Shown piece by piece: positions 14,935 through 24,821 of a DNA stretch of 35,915 nt. Below the pieces are notes generated by a model, which was given only the letters and a program-made list of their open reading frames with translations, searched no databases and was not told where the DNA came from. How positions within the stretch are numbered: the first letter of the stretch is position 1; each line of letters begins with the position of its first letter. Location of the stretch: positions 1-35,915 of the forward strand of contig JAJDNG010000019.1 in the NCBI GenBank assembly GCA_022340845.1, given 5' to 3'. Made by a program: the position numbers and the translations under genes. Source of the stretch: Gammaproteobacteria bacterium (GTDB taxonomy: Bacteria > Pseudomonadota > Gammaproteobacteria > SZUA-152).

Positions 14935-16635
14935 TTATTTAACTTCCGCTTTACCGATGACACGCGGATCGCTGGCTGCCAGTACCTGGTTTTCCTGGCG
15001 TAGCCAGATCACTGCCTGCATGTTGCCATAAGGCCCGCGGGTTTGTTCCAGAGTATGGCCTTTGGCTTGCAGGGCTTTGATTTGTTTGGCGCTGAACGCG
15101 CCTTCTTCATATTGAATGACGTCCGGTAAATACTGATGATGGTAGCGCGGCAGACTGACCATGGAGTTGGGCACACCGCCGTCGGCGTAATCCAAAATGG
15201 CCAATAACACCATTGTGATAATCCGGCTGCCGCCAGGCGTGCCCAGTACGGCAACACCGCGTTCGTTTTCTATGAAGGTGGGTGACATGCTGGACAACGG
15301 TCGTTTACCGGGTGCGATGGCATTGGCTTCCGCTCCCACCAGACCGTACGCGTTGGGCGTACCGGGTTTGGCCGAGAAATCGTCCATTTCGTCGTTCAGT
15401 AACACGCCTGTGCCGGGGGGCATAAAACCGGAACCAAAAGGATAGTTAATCGTGAGCGTGGCCGCGACACGATTGCCCTGTCGATCGATGATGGAAAAGT
15501 GTGTGGTGTCTTTGCCTTGAGGAGGCATTTCAATACCCGGTAATGTATTGCTGGGAGTGGCTTTGTCCGGATGAATGCCGGCCCTCAGTCCCGCGGCATA
15601 GTAGGCGTGGAGCAGTTTGGACGTGGGAATATCGACAAAATCCGGATCACCCAGATAAATGGCGCGGTCGCGGTAAGCGCGGCGCATGGCTTCCACGATG
15701 TAATGCGTGCGTTGCACTTTATCGAGCGAGTCTAACGGGTAGCCGGATAAAATATTGAGCATGGTGAGCAAAGCAATGCCACCGGAGGAGGGTGGGGCAG
15801 CTGAGGTTATTTGCATATCGTGATATTTACCACTAACGGGGAGCCGTTCCACAATGGCGAAGTTCGCCAAGTCTTCCATTGACCAAATACCTTTGGCCTG
15901 TTTGACGCCTTGCACCAGTTTTTGCGCAACCGGGCCTTTGTAAAATCCATCGTAGCCCTGGCTGGCTATGGATTTTAGAGTAATTGCCAGATCCGGTTGC
16001 TTGACGATAAAGCCCACTTCAGGGGGCTTGTCATTTTGCAGCAGCACCGCTGCGGCGGCGGGCGAAGCTTGAATCGCTTTAAGACGGAACGTGGCCATGC
16101 GCTGGTAGTGTTCATCCACCGGAAATCCATTTTCCGCATGGCGAATGGCGGGCGCGAGGTTTTGCTGCAACGACAGTTTGCCATATTTCTCAGCGATATG
16201 GACCATGGCCGCCGGAATGCCGGGAATGCCGGCGGCGAGCGGGCCGTCGATGGAAAGTCCCGGTATTACTTCACCTTTGTCATCCAAATACATGTCGCGA
16301 TGGGCTGCCTGCGGTGCGGTCTCTCGGCCATCGACCATAATCTGATATTGGTCTTCTTCCCGATGCAGCAGCCAAAAGCCACCGCCGCCCAGTCCGGAAC
16401 TCATGGGTTCGACCACCGCCAGGGTGGCGGTGATGGCCACTGCGGCATCGAAGGCGTTGCCGCCGGCCTGCAGGATTTCATGTCCGGCATCGGTGGCTAA
16501 CGGGTGTGCTGTGGCAATGCCCGCGGCGGGCAGAACCGGTTCGGCCCGACTGTTGACAGGCAGTACGCTGGTCAACAGCAGTACGCAAACGCTAAGACAA
16601 ACGCTATGCAAGCAAGGTCTAATGGGTTGTCTCAT
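14935..16635 (-). CDS. ggt: Gamma-glutamyltransferase (glutathione hydrolase)
   Basis: 566 residues, an N-terminal nucleophile hydrolase that cleaves the gamma-glutamyl bond of glutathione and passes the glutamyl group to water or an amino acid. A signal peptide (CLSVCVLLLTSVLPVNSRA) sends it to the periplasm. The large-subunit motifs are AGGNAFDAAVA, GLGGGGFWLL and DGRETAP. Self-cleavage before Thr377 in GKDTTHFS would expose the catalytic threonine of the small subunit. PLSSMSPTF and LGTPGGSRI further on are substrate-pocket motifs. AAGGAACC precedes the ATG by about 7 nt. The upstream ferredoxin gene has its own terminator at 16720, so ggt should have a separate promoter in 16636-16719. 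Confidence 0.95.
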   Translation of the reverse strand: MRQPIRPCLHSVCLSVCVLLLTSVLPVNSRAEPVLPAAGIATAHPLATDAGHEILQAGGNAFDAAVAITATLAVVEPMSSGLGGGGFWLLHREEDQYQIMVDGRETAPQAAHRDMYLDDKGEVIPGLSIDGPLAAGIPGIPAAMVHIAEKYGKLSLQQNLAPAIRHAENGFPVDEHYQRMATFRLKAIQASPAAAAVLLQNDKPPEVGFIVKQPDLAITLKSIASQGYDGFYKGPVAQKLVQGVKQAKGIWSMEDLANFAIVERLPVSGKYHDMQITSAAPPSSGGIALLTMLNILSGYPLDSLDKVQRTHYIVEAMRRAYRDRAIYLGDPDFVDIPTSKLLHAYYAAGLRAGIHPDKATPSNTLPGIEMPPQGKDTTHFSIIDRQGNRVAATLTINYPFGSGFMPPGTGVLLNDEMDDFSAKPGTPNAYGLVGAEANAIAPGKRPLSSMSPTFIENERGVAVLGTPGGSRIITMVLLAILDYADGGVPNSMVSLPRYHHQYLPDVIQYEEGAFSAKQIKALQAKGHTLEQTRGPYGNMQAVIWLRQENQVLAASDPRVIGKAEVK

Positions 16636-16719
16636 AAAACGGTTCCTTGTGATTTGTTATTCAGTTGTGGTTGTCGGACGCGCTTAATACAAAACGGTAC
16701 CATAATATTAGACGGCAAT

Positions 16720-16749
16720 AAAAAAGGCTCCACACTGGGAGCCTTTTTT
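16720..16749 (-). terminator. Rho-independent terminator after the ferredoxin gene
   Basis: GGCTCC at 16726-16731 pairs with GGAGCC at 16738-16743, flanked by A6 and T6, so it can work on either strand. On the minus strand it ends the ferredoxin transcript about 50 bp after its stop. Confidence 0.9.
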
Positions 16750-16799
16750 GGGGTCGGTTACCCTGGTTGCCGTTAAGGCGCGGCACGGCACACGCGGAA

Positions 16800-17126
<327 letters not shown>

Positions 17127-17226
17127 TCTGATTGGAAATTGTTTGATCAAAAACAAGGCGAAATTATCGCAGTTTGACCTGTCGCAATGCAATACGTTTC
17201 AGGCACACGCCTTAGCGGGAGTAATA

Positions 17227-17703
17227 TTACCCCAATCGCCGCTTGAGTTCAGCCATAACGTTTTCATGGACAAAGTCCGAGACATCACCCCCTAATCTGG
17301 CAATTTCCCGCACCAGACTGGAGGAAATATAGGTGAATTTTTCATCGGGCGTTAAAAACAGGGTTTCCACTTCGGGAGCCAGTTTGCGGTTCATGCCCGC
17401 CAGTTGAAACTCATAATCAAAGTCCGATACCGCCCGCAAACCACGAATAATGGCAACCGCCTGGTGCTGACGGGCAAATTCGACCAATAGACCGTTCAGT
17501 GCCAGGATTTCCACGCGTTCAATGGTGGCCGTCGTGGTTTGGGCCATATTCAGACGCTCATCCAGGGAGAATACCGGTTGTTTACTGGTGTTGGCGGCGA
17601 CGGCCACAATCACGCTGTCAAATAATTTCGTCGCCCGCTTGATCAAGTCGGTATGGCCTTTGGTTATGGGATCGAACGTGCCGGGGTATATGGCAGTGGT
17701 CAT
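17227..17703 (-). CDS. coaD: Phosphopantetheine adenylyltransferase
   Basis: 158 residues, the usual length. It makes dephospho-CoA from 4'-phosphopantetheine and ATP, the fourth step of CoA synthesis. The nucleotidyltransferase motif YPGTFDPITKGH near the N-terminus holds the catalytic TxGH histidine (His17). ISSSLVREIA (about 128-137) is the second nucleotide-binding motif. The start codon overlaps the rsmD stop by 4 bp (ATGA), so the two are translationally coupled. This rsmD-coaD pairing is common in proteobacteria. Confidence 0.97.
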   Translation of the reverse strand: MTTAIYPGTFDPITKGHTDLIKRATKLFDSVIVAVAANTSKQPVFSLDERLNMAQTTTATIERVEILALNGLLVEFARQHQAVAIIRGLRAVSDFDYEFQLAGMNRKLAPEVETLFLTPDEKFTYISSSLVREIARLGGDVSDFVHENVMAELKRRLG

Positions 17704-18296
17704 GGGGTGCTCTCTTGTTGGGTTTCGCGAATAGCCAAATGATAGCTAACCTGGCCGCTGTGTTTGCTGCGGTGTAATCGCCAGTTGTCAGGCAAGGGCA
17801 GCGTCTTTAGGGTACTTTCCGCTTCAACGTAAATGTACGCATTATCCGTCAGGAAACCCTGGTTTTCCAATTGAGCCATGCATGGTTGCAGCAAATTTTG
17901 CCCATATGGCGGGTCGAGGAACACCACATCAAATGGTTGCCCGGGCCTGTGCCGCAAATAGTGTGTGGCATCGACTTGTTCCACCTGGGCATTGTCAATG
18001 TGCAGTTCGTGCAGATGGCTGTTCAATTGTTTCGCGGCCTGGAGGTCTTTTTCCACGAAAACGGCGTAGTCCGCTCCCCGTGACAGGGCTTCCAACCCGA
18101 ATGCGCCGCTGCCGGCAAATACATCCAACACCCGTGCCCCATGCATGTCGAATTGCAGCCAATTAAACACCGTTTCCCGGATACGGTCCGGTGTGGGTCG
18201 CAGCCCGTCGATAGCAGGGAAGCTGAGTTTTTTACCCCGCCATTTTCCGCCAATGATACGCACTGCATTCGCGCGCCCCTGCGCTTTTTTGTTCAT
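17700..18296 (-). CDS. rsmD: 16S rRNA (guanine966-N2)-methyltransferase
   Basis: 198 residues, an SAM-dependent enzyme that methylates G966 in the 30S subunit. IIGGKWRGKKLSFP opens the family pattern, and RPTPDRIRETVFNWL follows. Motif I is VLDVFAGSGAFGLEALSRGA and the catalytic motif IV is DPPYG. It starts 12 bp after the hemF stop and overlaps coaD by 4 bp, so hemF-rsmD-coaD reads as one operon. Confidence 0.96.
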   Translation of the reverse strand: MNKKAQGRANAVRIIGGKWRGKKLSFPAIDGLRPTPDRIRETVFNWLQFDMHGARVLDVFAGSGAFGLEALSRGADYAVFVEKDLQAAKQLNSHLHELHIDNAQVEQVDATHYLRHRPGQPFDVVFLDPPYGQNLLQPCMAQLENQGFLTDNAYIYVEAESTLKTLPLPDNWRLHRSKHSGQVSYHLAIRETQQESTP

Positions 18297-18308
18297 GCAT
18301 TGCGCCGC

Positions 18309-19304
<996 letters not shown>

Positions 19305-19332
19305 TTATCACCAAAAACCGCCAATACGGCAC

Positions 19333-19366
19333 AAAAAAATGGCCGGAACCCGTGAGGCTCCGGCCA
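19333..19366 (-). terminator. Rho-independent terminator of the ABM-like gene
   Basis: TGGCCGGA at 19340-19347 pairs with TCCGGCCA at 19359-19366. On the minus strand seven T residues follow (19333-19339). It separates the ABM-like gene from hemF. Confidence 0.9.
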
Positions 19367-19426
19367 AAAGTCCGTTCACGTTGGGGTAGGGGGATGTGAA
19401 CGGGGGGAAGATCGATAAGGGACGTA

Positions 19427-19873
19427 TTAAGAAGCGTATTTCAGTTTGGCTTCTTTGGCCGCTTTGGCTTGCTCTTCGTCATAAGCCGCACCGGACCATA
19501 GCATTTCGTAGGCGATTTCTTCGTTACCGTTTTCGCACAATTCCAAGACCTCTTTGAACAGCGGCTGGAAAGTATCGCTCTTGTGCGATTCTTCGTGGTC
19601 TTCGAACGATCGCCAGAAGGTGATGATCAGTGCTTCTTTGCCGGCCAGTGGGCTTTCCACCGCTTGTCCAATGGTGCTGCCTTCGTTGGAGACTTGACCC
19701 GAGTTCAAGGCAACCAGGCCGCCGACGAATCCAGTTTCGGAGTGAAAGGTCTTAACATTCTCACACAACATGGCGACCCGTTCTTGCAGATCGTCTACGG
19801 TGAATTCGGGTTTTAGAATCACTCGGTTGATAGTCACAACACCGTCGTGAGGAAAATTAGGAATGAATGACAT
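19427..19873 (-). CDS. Small ABM-like (dimeric alpha/beta-barrel) protein
   Basis: 148 residues from the ATG at 19873, which has a near-perfect AAGGAGG Shine-Dalgarno 7-8 nt upstream; the longer frame to 19906 is not needed. A VVTINRVILKPE strand is followed by a long helix (DDLQERVAMLCENVKTFHSE). Further on come GFVGGLVALNSGQ and ALIITFWRSFEDHEESHKS. This fits the ferredoxin-like fold of antibiotic-biosynthesis-monooxygenase proteins, where W and H/E residues line a pocket. The C-terminus is an Ala/Lys-rich helix. No substrate can be inferred. It is monocistronic, with its own terminator. The strong Shine-Dalgarno and terminator suggest a well-expressed gene. Confidence 0.65.
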   Translation of the reverse strand: MSFIPNFPHDGVVTINRVILKPEFTVDDLQERVAMLCENVKTFHSETGFVGGLVALNSGQVSNEGSTIGQAVESPLAGKEALIITFWRSFEDHEESHKSDTFQPLFKEVLELCENGNEEIAYEMLWSGAAYDEEQAKAAKEAKLKYAS

Positions 19874-20078
19874 GATGGCCTCCTTCTTGGTTTTTAACCC
19901 ACACAAAATACCTGAGTGAATTAGTAATTAATTAAATACTTATATAGCAATGACACACTCATTTTTCAACTTATTTTTTGGGAGTCATAAAATATTTAAA
20001 TCAGTTATCGGGGGGTATAAAAAGTTTTTAATATTCCAAAAGGGATACTGCTGACTTTTTTCAATGACCTGCCACAGG

Positions 20079-20630
20079 CTAGCGGGTGGTTTCGCCAGTA
20101 ATTAAGTCCTTGATCGTGGTGGGTTTTGCCAGGCCGCCAAGAGGGCCGGCGAGGATGAAGTCCAAGCGATCGGCGAAATAGCGTCTCACGCTCATTACCG
20201 ATTTGGCGGGATTTTGTTGGCTGATATTGGCACTGGTGGAGACAATGGCGCTGCCTGTGGTTTCGCATAGCGCTTTGGCCAAAGGATGAGCTGTGATGCG
20301 AAGGGCAATGCGGTCGTGTTTACCGCGAATCCACACAGGTACCGCAGGACTGGCCGGCAGCAACCACGTGGTCGGGCCTGGCCAGCTCTGATCCAGGCGG
20401 CGTTTTTGCTGTTTCGACAGTGGCTGTATCCAGGGCTGAATTTGCGCGAAATTGGCGGCGATCAGAATAACACCTTTGTCCGCCGGGCGATGTTTGAGGG
20501 CCAGTAAGCGCAAAACCGCTGCCGCATTGTATGGATCACAGCCCAGACCGTAGACGGCTTCCGTGGGGTAAGCGATGATGCCACCTTGGCGAATACAGCG
20601 GGCTGCCAGTCGTAGCTTAAAATGGCTCAA
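20079..20630 (-). CDS. tsaC: Threonylcarbamoyl-AMP synthase (YrdC/Sua5 domain)
   Basis: 183 residues, the short TsaC form without the C-terminal Sua5 domain. It makes threonylcarbamoyl-AMP from Thr, bicarbonate and ATP for t6A37 tRNA modification. YPTEAVYGLGCDP, KHRPADKGVILIA, WPGPTTWLLPA and the STSANISQQNPA segment are the conserved YrdC substrate-binding motifs. It begins 11 bp after the purE stop and is probably the last gene of a purH-purD-purE-tsaC transcript. Confidence 0.94.
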   Translation of the reverse strand: MSHFKLRLAARCIRQGGIIAYPTEAVYGLGCDPYNAAAVLRLLALKHRPADKGVILIAANFAQIQPWIQPLSKQQKRRLDQSWPGPTTWLLPASPAVPVWIRGKHDRIALRITAHPLAKALCETTGSAIVSTSANISQQNPAKSVMSVRRYFADRLDFILAGPLGGLAKPTTIKDLITGETTR

Positions 20631-20641
20631 TGTGGCAGGAA

Positions 20642-21154
20642 TTAAGACTTTTTAGCCAGTTTTTGCTGCAATTCGGTGTCTTTCGCAATCACCGCCTGCG
20701 CGTTGGCCTCACGATCTTGTTGCATGCGTTCGGCCAGCGCCGGGTCCGCCAAGGCAATCATTTGCCCGGCTAAATACGCTGCGTTTTTGGCGCCCGCTTT
20801 GCCAATGGCGACCGTGGCCACGGGTATCCCGCCTGGCATCATTACCGTCGATAACAACGCATCTTCGCCTTTGAGTGGCCCGCCTTCCATGGGCACCCCG
20901 ATGACCGGTTTCAGCGTCAAACCGGCGACCGTGCCGGCCAGGTGTGCAGCCAGCCCTGCCGCGGCGATGAATACCGCGCAGCCTCGTCGATCGGCATCTT
21001 TTACATAGGCATGAGTAACATCTGGGGTGCGGTGTGCCGAGGTGATTTTTACTTCGTAAGGGACTTTTAATGCGTCCAATACGTCGAGTGTGGCTTGCAT
21101 GGTGGGCAGATCGGAATCCGAGCCCATCAAAACGGCAACAAATGGTGTACTCAT
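20642..21154 (-). CDS. purE: N5-carboxyaminoimidazole ribonucleotide mutase
   Basis: 170 residues (class I PurE). It converts N5-CAIR to CAIR in purine synthesis. The signature [10 protein letters not shown] and the SAHRTPD histidine loop are at the N-terminus. [16 protein letters not shown] and [30 protein letters not shown] complete the active site. purK, its usual partner, is not in the window. It lies between purD (39 bp upstream) and tsaC (11 bp downstream). Confidence 0.97.
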   Translation of the reverse strand: MSTPFVAVLMGSDSDLPTMQATLDVLDALKVPYEVKITSAHRTPDVTHAYVKDADRRGCAVFIAAAGLAAHLAGTVAGLTLKPVIGVPMEGGPLKGEDALLSTVMMPGGIPVATVAIGKAGAKNAAYLAGQMIALADPALAERMQQDREANAQAVIAKDTELQQKLAKKS

Positions 21155-21193
21155 GATTTACTCTCTCACTGGTCAGTTTCGAATGGATGTGTA

Positions 21194-22483
21194 TTACATG
21201 GATTGCTCTCTGGCAATGGCTCGGTAGCCAATGTCGGTGCGGTAGTAGGCATCCTGCCATTGGATATTGCGCACGGTTTGGTAGGCTTTGGACTGAGCTT
21301 GAGAGACGCTGTCTCCCAAAGCGACCACACACAATACCCGGCCGCCGGCGGTGACCACTTGGCCATCGGACTCTTGGGTTCCGGCATGAAATACTTTCAC
21401 GTCTTCTGTCTCTTTGGAAGGCAAGCCCCGGATGACATCGCCTTTGCGGTAATCGAAAGGATAACCACCGGCGGCCATCACCACGCCCAGCGATACGCGA
21501 GAATCCCATTGGGCTTGTACGGAATTGAGTTTGCCGTCTATAGCCGCATCGCACAAAGCCGCCAAATCGGATTTCAGCCTCATCATGATGGGTTGGGTTT
21601 CCGGATCACCAAACCGGCAATTGTATTCCAGTACTTTGGGCGTGCCGTCCGAGTTTATCATCAAGCCGGCGTATAAAAAGCCGGTGTATGGCATGCCTTC
21701 CGCGGCCAATCCTCTCACCGTGGGGATAATCACTTCGTCCATGGCGCGTTGATGAATTTCCGGAGTGACAACTGGCGCCGGTGAATACGCGCCCATTCCG
21801 CCCGTGTTGGGGCCTAGATCGCCATCATCCCGGGCTTTGTGATCCTGGGAGCTGGCCAGTGGCAGGATATGTTCGCCATCCACCATGACGATAAAACTGG
21901 CTTCTTCGCCGGTGAGAAATTCTTCCACCACGACTCGATGACCGGCATCGCCGAAGGCATTGCCTTGCAACATGTCGGTAACAGCATCGATGGCCTGTTG
22001 TTCGGATTGGGCAATGATCACGCCTTTGCCGGCGGCCAGGCCGTCGGCTTTTACCACGATGGGAGCGCCCATTTGTTGAATGTATTGAATGGCGGCTTGT
22101 GCGTCGGTGAAGGTTTGATAAGCCGCCGTGGGAATATGATGCCGTGCCAGGAAATCTTTGGTGAACGATTTTGACCCTTCCAGTTGGGCGGCGGCTTTGA
22201 CCGGTCCGAAGCAGCGTAACCCCGCAGCTTGAAACTCGTCGACGACGCCCGCAACCAAAGGCGCTTCCGGACCGACGATGGTTAAATCGATGGCGTGCGT
22301 TTTGGCAAAATCCACCAAGGCGTCAATGTCGTCGGCGCTGATCGCAATATTGCGCATCAATGGCTCCAAAGCGGTGCCGGCATTACCGGGGGCTACGTAG
22401 ACCGCTTCCACATTGGGGGATTGGGTGCATTTCCATGCCAATGCGTGTTCACGGCCGCCGCCGCCGATGATTAATACTTTCAT
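21194..22483 (-). CDS. purD: Phosphoribosylamine-glycine ligase
   Basis: 429 residues, an ATP-grasp enzyme that makes glycinamide ribonucleotide (GAR). Visible are the N-terminal GGGGREHALAWK, KADGLAAGKGV (the ATP-grasp lysine loop), NTGGMGAYSPAP and NCRFGDPETQ (Mg/ATP ligands). The ATG at 22483 has no recognisable Shine-Dalgarno: a heptad repeat element runs to within 3 bases of it. purD follows purH by 142 bp, and purH-purD is the standard order. Confidence 0.97.
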   Translation of the reverse strand: MKVLIIGGGGREHALAWKCTQSPNVEAVYVAPGNAGTALEPLMRNIAISADDIDALVDFAKTHAIDLTIVGPEAPLVAGVVDEFQAAGLRCFGPVKAAAQLEGSKSFTKDFLARHHIPTAAYQTFTDAQAAIQYIQQMGAPIVVKADGLAAGKGVIIAQSEQQAIDAVTDMLQGNAFGDAGHRVVVEEFLTGEEASFIVMVDGEHILPLASSQDHKARDDGDLGPNTGGMGAYSPAPVVTPEIHQRAMDEVIIPTVRGLAAEGMPYTGFLYAGLMINSDGTPKVLEYNCRFGDPETQPIMMRLKSDLAALCDAAIDGKLNSVQAQWDSRVSLGVVMAAGGYPFDYRKGDVIRGLPSKETEDVKVFHAGTQESDGQVVTAGGRVLCVVALGDSVSQAQSKAYQTVRNIQWQDAYYRTDIGYRAIAREQSM

Positions 22484-22485
22484 GT

Positions 22486-22623
22486 CGTAGTTCGTAGTTC
22501 GTGGTTAGTGATTTGTGATTAGTGATTCTCTTGTTAATCGTCGTTTGTTCTTTGGACAGTTTCGAGGCATATCAATTGTTAAGGATGTGAGTTACCGCAT
22601 CTACCAACTAACCACGAACTACG
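22486..22623. repeat. 138-bp heptad-repeat and inverted-repeat element between purH and purD
   Basis: From about 22487 six heptads run in tandem: GTAGTTC, GTAGTTC, GTGGTTA, GTGATTT, GTGATTA, GTGATTC. The 17-bp CGTAGTTCGTGGTTAGT at 22493-22509 recurs as a perfect inverse at 22607-22623. The element thus spans almost the whole purH-purD gap. It ends 2 bp from the purH stop and starts 3 bp from the purD ATG. A transcript could fold into a 17-bp stem. Confidence 0.85.
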
Positions 22624-22625
22624 AC

Positions 22626-24197
22626 CTAATGCCGGAAATGGCGCATCCCGGTAAACACCATGGCAATGTCATGGTCGTCGGCCGCCTGGATGACTTCTTC
22701 ATCGCGCATGGAACCGCCAGGCTGGATGACCGCGGTCACGCCCACTTCGGCGGCACTGTCAATACCGTCGCGAAACGGGAAAAAGGCATCGCTGGCCATG
22801 ACCGAACCGGTTACACGCAAGCTGGCATCCTGGGCTTTAATGGCAGCGATCCGCGCGCTGTATACGCGGCTCATTTGGCCCGCGCCAATTCCGATCGTCA
22901 TGCCGCCTTTGCCGTACACAATGGCGTTGGATTTGACGAATTTGGCGACTTTCCAGGTAAACATCAAATCATTGAGTTCCTCCGCCGTGGGGATTCGTTT
23001 GCTGACCACTTTGAGGTCCGCTTCGGTGATCATGCCGTTATCGCGGTCTTGCACCAGTAAACCACCGCAGACTCGTTTAAAATCCAATCCTGGCGATAAG
23101 CTGCTTTCCCACATGGCGCAACTTAACACCCGCACATTTTTCTTGTCGGCCAGAATGGGCAAGGCATTATCGTCCACGCCGGGTGCAATGATGACTTCCA
23201 CAAATTGCCGCTCGACGATCGTCTTGGCCGTCGTCGCGTCCAGCCGCCGGTTGACTGCAATGATGCCGCCGAACGCCGAAGTAGGATCGGTTTTGAAGGC
23301 GCGGTCATACGCCTTGGCGATGGATTCGTCTATGGCAACCCCGCAGGGATTGGCGTGTTTGACAATCACGCATGCGGGCTCATCAAATAGTTTGACGCAT
23401 TCCAATGCCGCATCAGTATCGGCAATATTGTTGTACGACAATTCCTTGCCCTGAATTTGTCGTGCCCCGCTTACGCAAGCCGATGGTGTAGGTGTTTCCA
23501 CATAGAACGCCGCTTTTTGGTGAGGGTTCTCGCCATAGCGCAAGGATTGTTTTTTACTGAATTGCCCATTGAAGGTATTGGCAAAATCGCGCTTCTTTTC
23601 GGACGCTTCCTGTTCGATTTTGCCCAGAAAATTAGCAATATTGCCATCGTATTGCGCGGTGTGCTCAAAAGTCTTGACCGCCAGTTCAAACCGGGTATCC
23701 CGGGCGACCTGGCCTTTGTTATTGGTTAATTCCTCCAATACCCGGGAATAATCATTGGGGTCCACTACCACCAGCACAGAGGGGTAGTTTTTCGCCGCCG
23801 CCCGCAACATCGTAGGGCCTCCAATATCTATATTTTCCATGGCCGTGGGTAAATCGCAATTAGGGTCGGCCACGGTTTGTTCGAAAGGGTATAGATTAAC
23901 GGCGACTATATCGATGGGGGGAATGTTGTGTTGCTTCATGACTTGATCGTCAATGCCGCGCCGTCCCAGCAGACCGCCATGAATTTTGGGATGCAAAGTT
24001 TTTACGCGCCCGTCCATCATTTCCGGAAAACCGGTATAGCGGGAAACCCCCACGACGGCGATATCGTTTTCTCGGAGCAGTTTCGCCGTTCCGCCGGTGG
24101 ATAGTATTTCCACGCCCATTTCGGCCAAGCCCCGCGCAAAGGCGACGACGCCGGTTTTATCTGAGACACTGATTAATGCACGTTTGATGGCTGCCAT
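22626..24197 (-). CDS. purH: Bifunctional AICAR formyltransferase / IMP cyclohydrolase
   Basis: 523 residues. It performs the last two steps to IMP: formyl transfer to AICAR and ring closure. The first 150 residues are the MGS-like cyclohydrolase domain ([27 protein letters not shown]). The rest is the formyltransferase domain with the catalytic KHANPCGVA and [24 protein letters not shown] follows, and the C-terminal [10 protein letters not shown] is conserved. It stops with TAG. Fis and dusB lie upstream on the same strand, but 300 bp with a hairpin separates them, so purH probably has its own promoter. Confidence 0.97.
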   Translation of the reverse strand: MAAIKRALISVSDKTGVVAFARGLAEMGVEILSTGGTAKLLRENDIAVVGVSRYTGFPEMMDGRVKTLHPKIHGGLLGRRGIDDQVMKQHNIPPIDIVAVNLYPFEQTVADPNCDLPTAMENIDIGGPTMLRAAAKNYPSVLVVVDPNDYSRVLEELTNNKGQVARDTRFELAVKTFEHTAQYDGNIANFLGKIEQEASEKKRDFANTFNGQFSKKQSLRYGENPHQKAAFYVETPTPSACVSGARQIQGKELSYNNIADTDAALECVKLFDEPACVIVKHANPCGVAIDESIAKAYDRAFKTDPTSAFGGIIAVNRRLDATTAKTIVERQFVEVIIAPGVDDNALPILADKKNVRVLSCAMWESSLSPGLDFKRVCGGLLVQDRDNGMITEADLKVVSKRIPTAEELNDLMFTWKVAKFVKSNAIVYGKGGMTIGIGAGQMSRVYSARIAAIKAQDASLRVTGSVMASDAFFPFRDGIDSAAEVGVTAVIQPGGSMRDEEVIQAADDHDIAMVFTGMRHFRH

Positions 24198-24497
24198 GTA
24201 TTGATTTCCGCTAGTCAGTTCCAGTTTGAGTTGAAGTCATTGTTAGAGCATTAAGCTCATGTTTAACCACAACATTTCGAGATGTTGAGAAATAATTAAA
24301 TAACGAAATCTAAAATAAGGATGGATTGTTATATCTGCTAAAGCTAAAAACAACAGCAACGATCATAACGACCGAGGACCACGCCCAGCAATTCCAGCGG
24401 ATGGCTCTGCTGAGGGAGGATGACACCAAATGCAGCTGCCCCGCCAATAATGTGGGGGGCGGCTGTATTTCGTTTCCTTGTGGTAAACCCCGCCGGT
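24198..24497. other. Intergenic region between fis and purH with a GC-rich hairpin
   Basis: 300 bp without a gene. Next to fis, CAGCTGCCCC at 24433-24442 pairs with GGGGCGGCTG at 24456-24465 (10 bp, one wobble). On the minus strand no T tract follows, so it is only a possible fis terminator or mRNA 3' end stabiliser. The rest, AT-rich around 24240-24330, should hold the purH promoter. No boxes are called. Confidence 0.45.
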
Positions 24498-24821
24498 TTA
24501 GCGGATATCGTACTGTTTTAGTTTTTTACGTAGTGTGCCCCGATTGAGCCCCAATACTACTGATGCTTTGCTCTGGTTTCCTTTGGTGTATCTCATCACG
24601 GTCTCCAGTAGCGGTCGCTCTATCTCCTGAAGCACCAGCTGATACAGGTGAGCGGGTTCGTGATCGCCCAAATCATTGAAATAGTTTTCCAGTACAACTT
24701 TGATGTGATCACTCAGAGGCTGGATACTACCAGAGCCCTGAAGCGGTTTTTCCAAGAATCTTGCTTCAGCTTTTTCTTCTTCAGTTTTATCTACCGTTGG
24801 AGTCGGTAATTCTGTTGTCAT
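24498..24821 (-). CDS. fis: Nucleoid protein and transcription factor Fis
   Basis: 107 residues, slightly longer than E. coli Fis (98). The C-terminal half is well conserved: VLENYFNDLG, then a helix ending in PLLETVMRYTKGNQSKAS, then the helix-turn-helix VLGLNRGTLRKKLKQYDI. It binds DNA as a dimer and controls rRNA promoters, recombination and chromosome shape. The start overlaps the dusB stop by 4 bp (ATGA). The dusB-fis operon is characteristic of gammaproteobacteria. Confidence 0.97.
   Translation of the reverse strand: MTTELPTPTVDKTEEEKAEARFLEKPLQGSGSIQPLSDHIKVVLENYFNDLGDHEPAHLYQLVLQEIERPLLETVMRYTKGNQSKASVVLGLNRGTLRKKLKQYDIR

Noticed and set aside
20709-21554. 281-codon minus-strand frame across purE and purD
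   Set aside because: It is Arg/Gly/His-rich, out of frame with two certain genes and spans their boundary.
22486-22623. CRISPR array
   Set aside because: The units are 7 bp and contiguous, with no spacers of regular length and no cas genes nearby.
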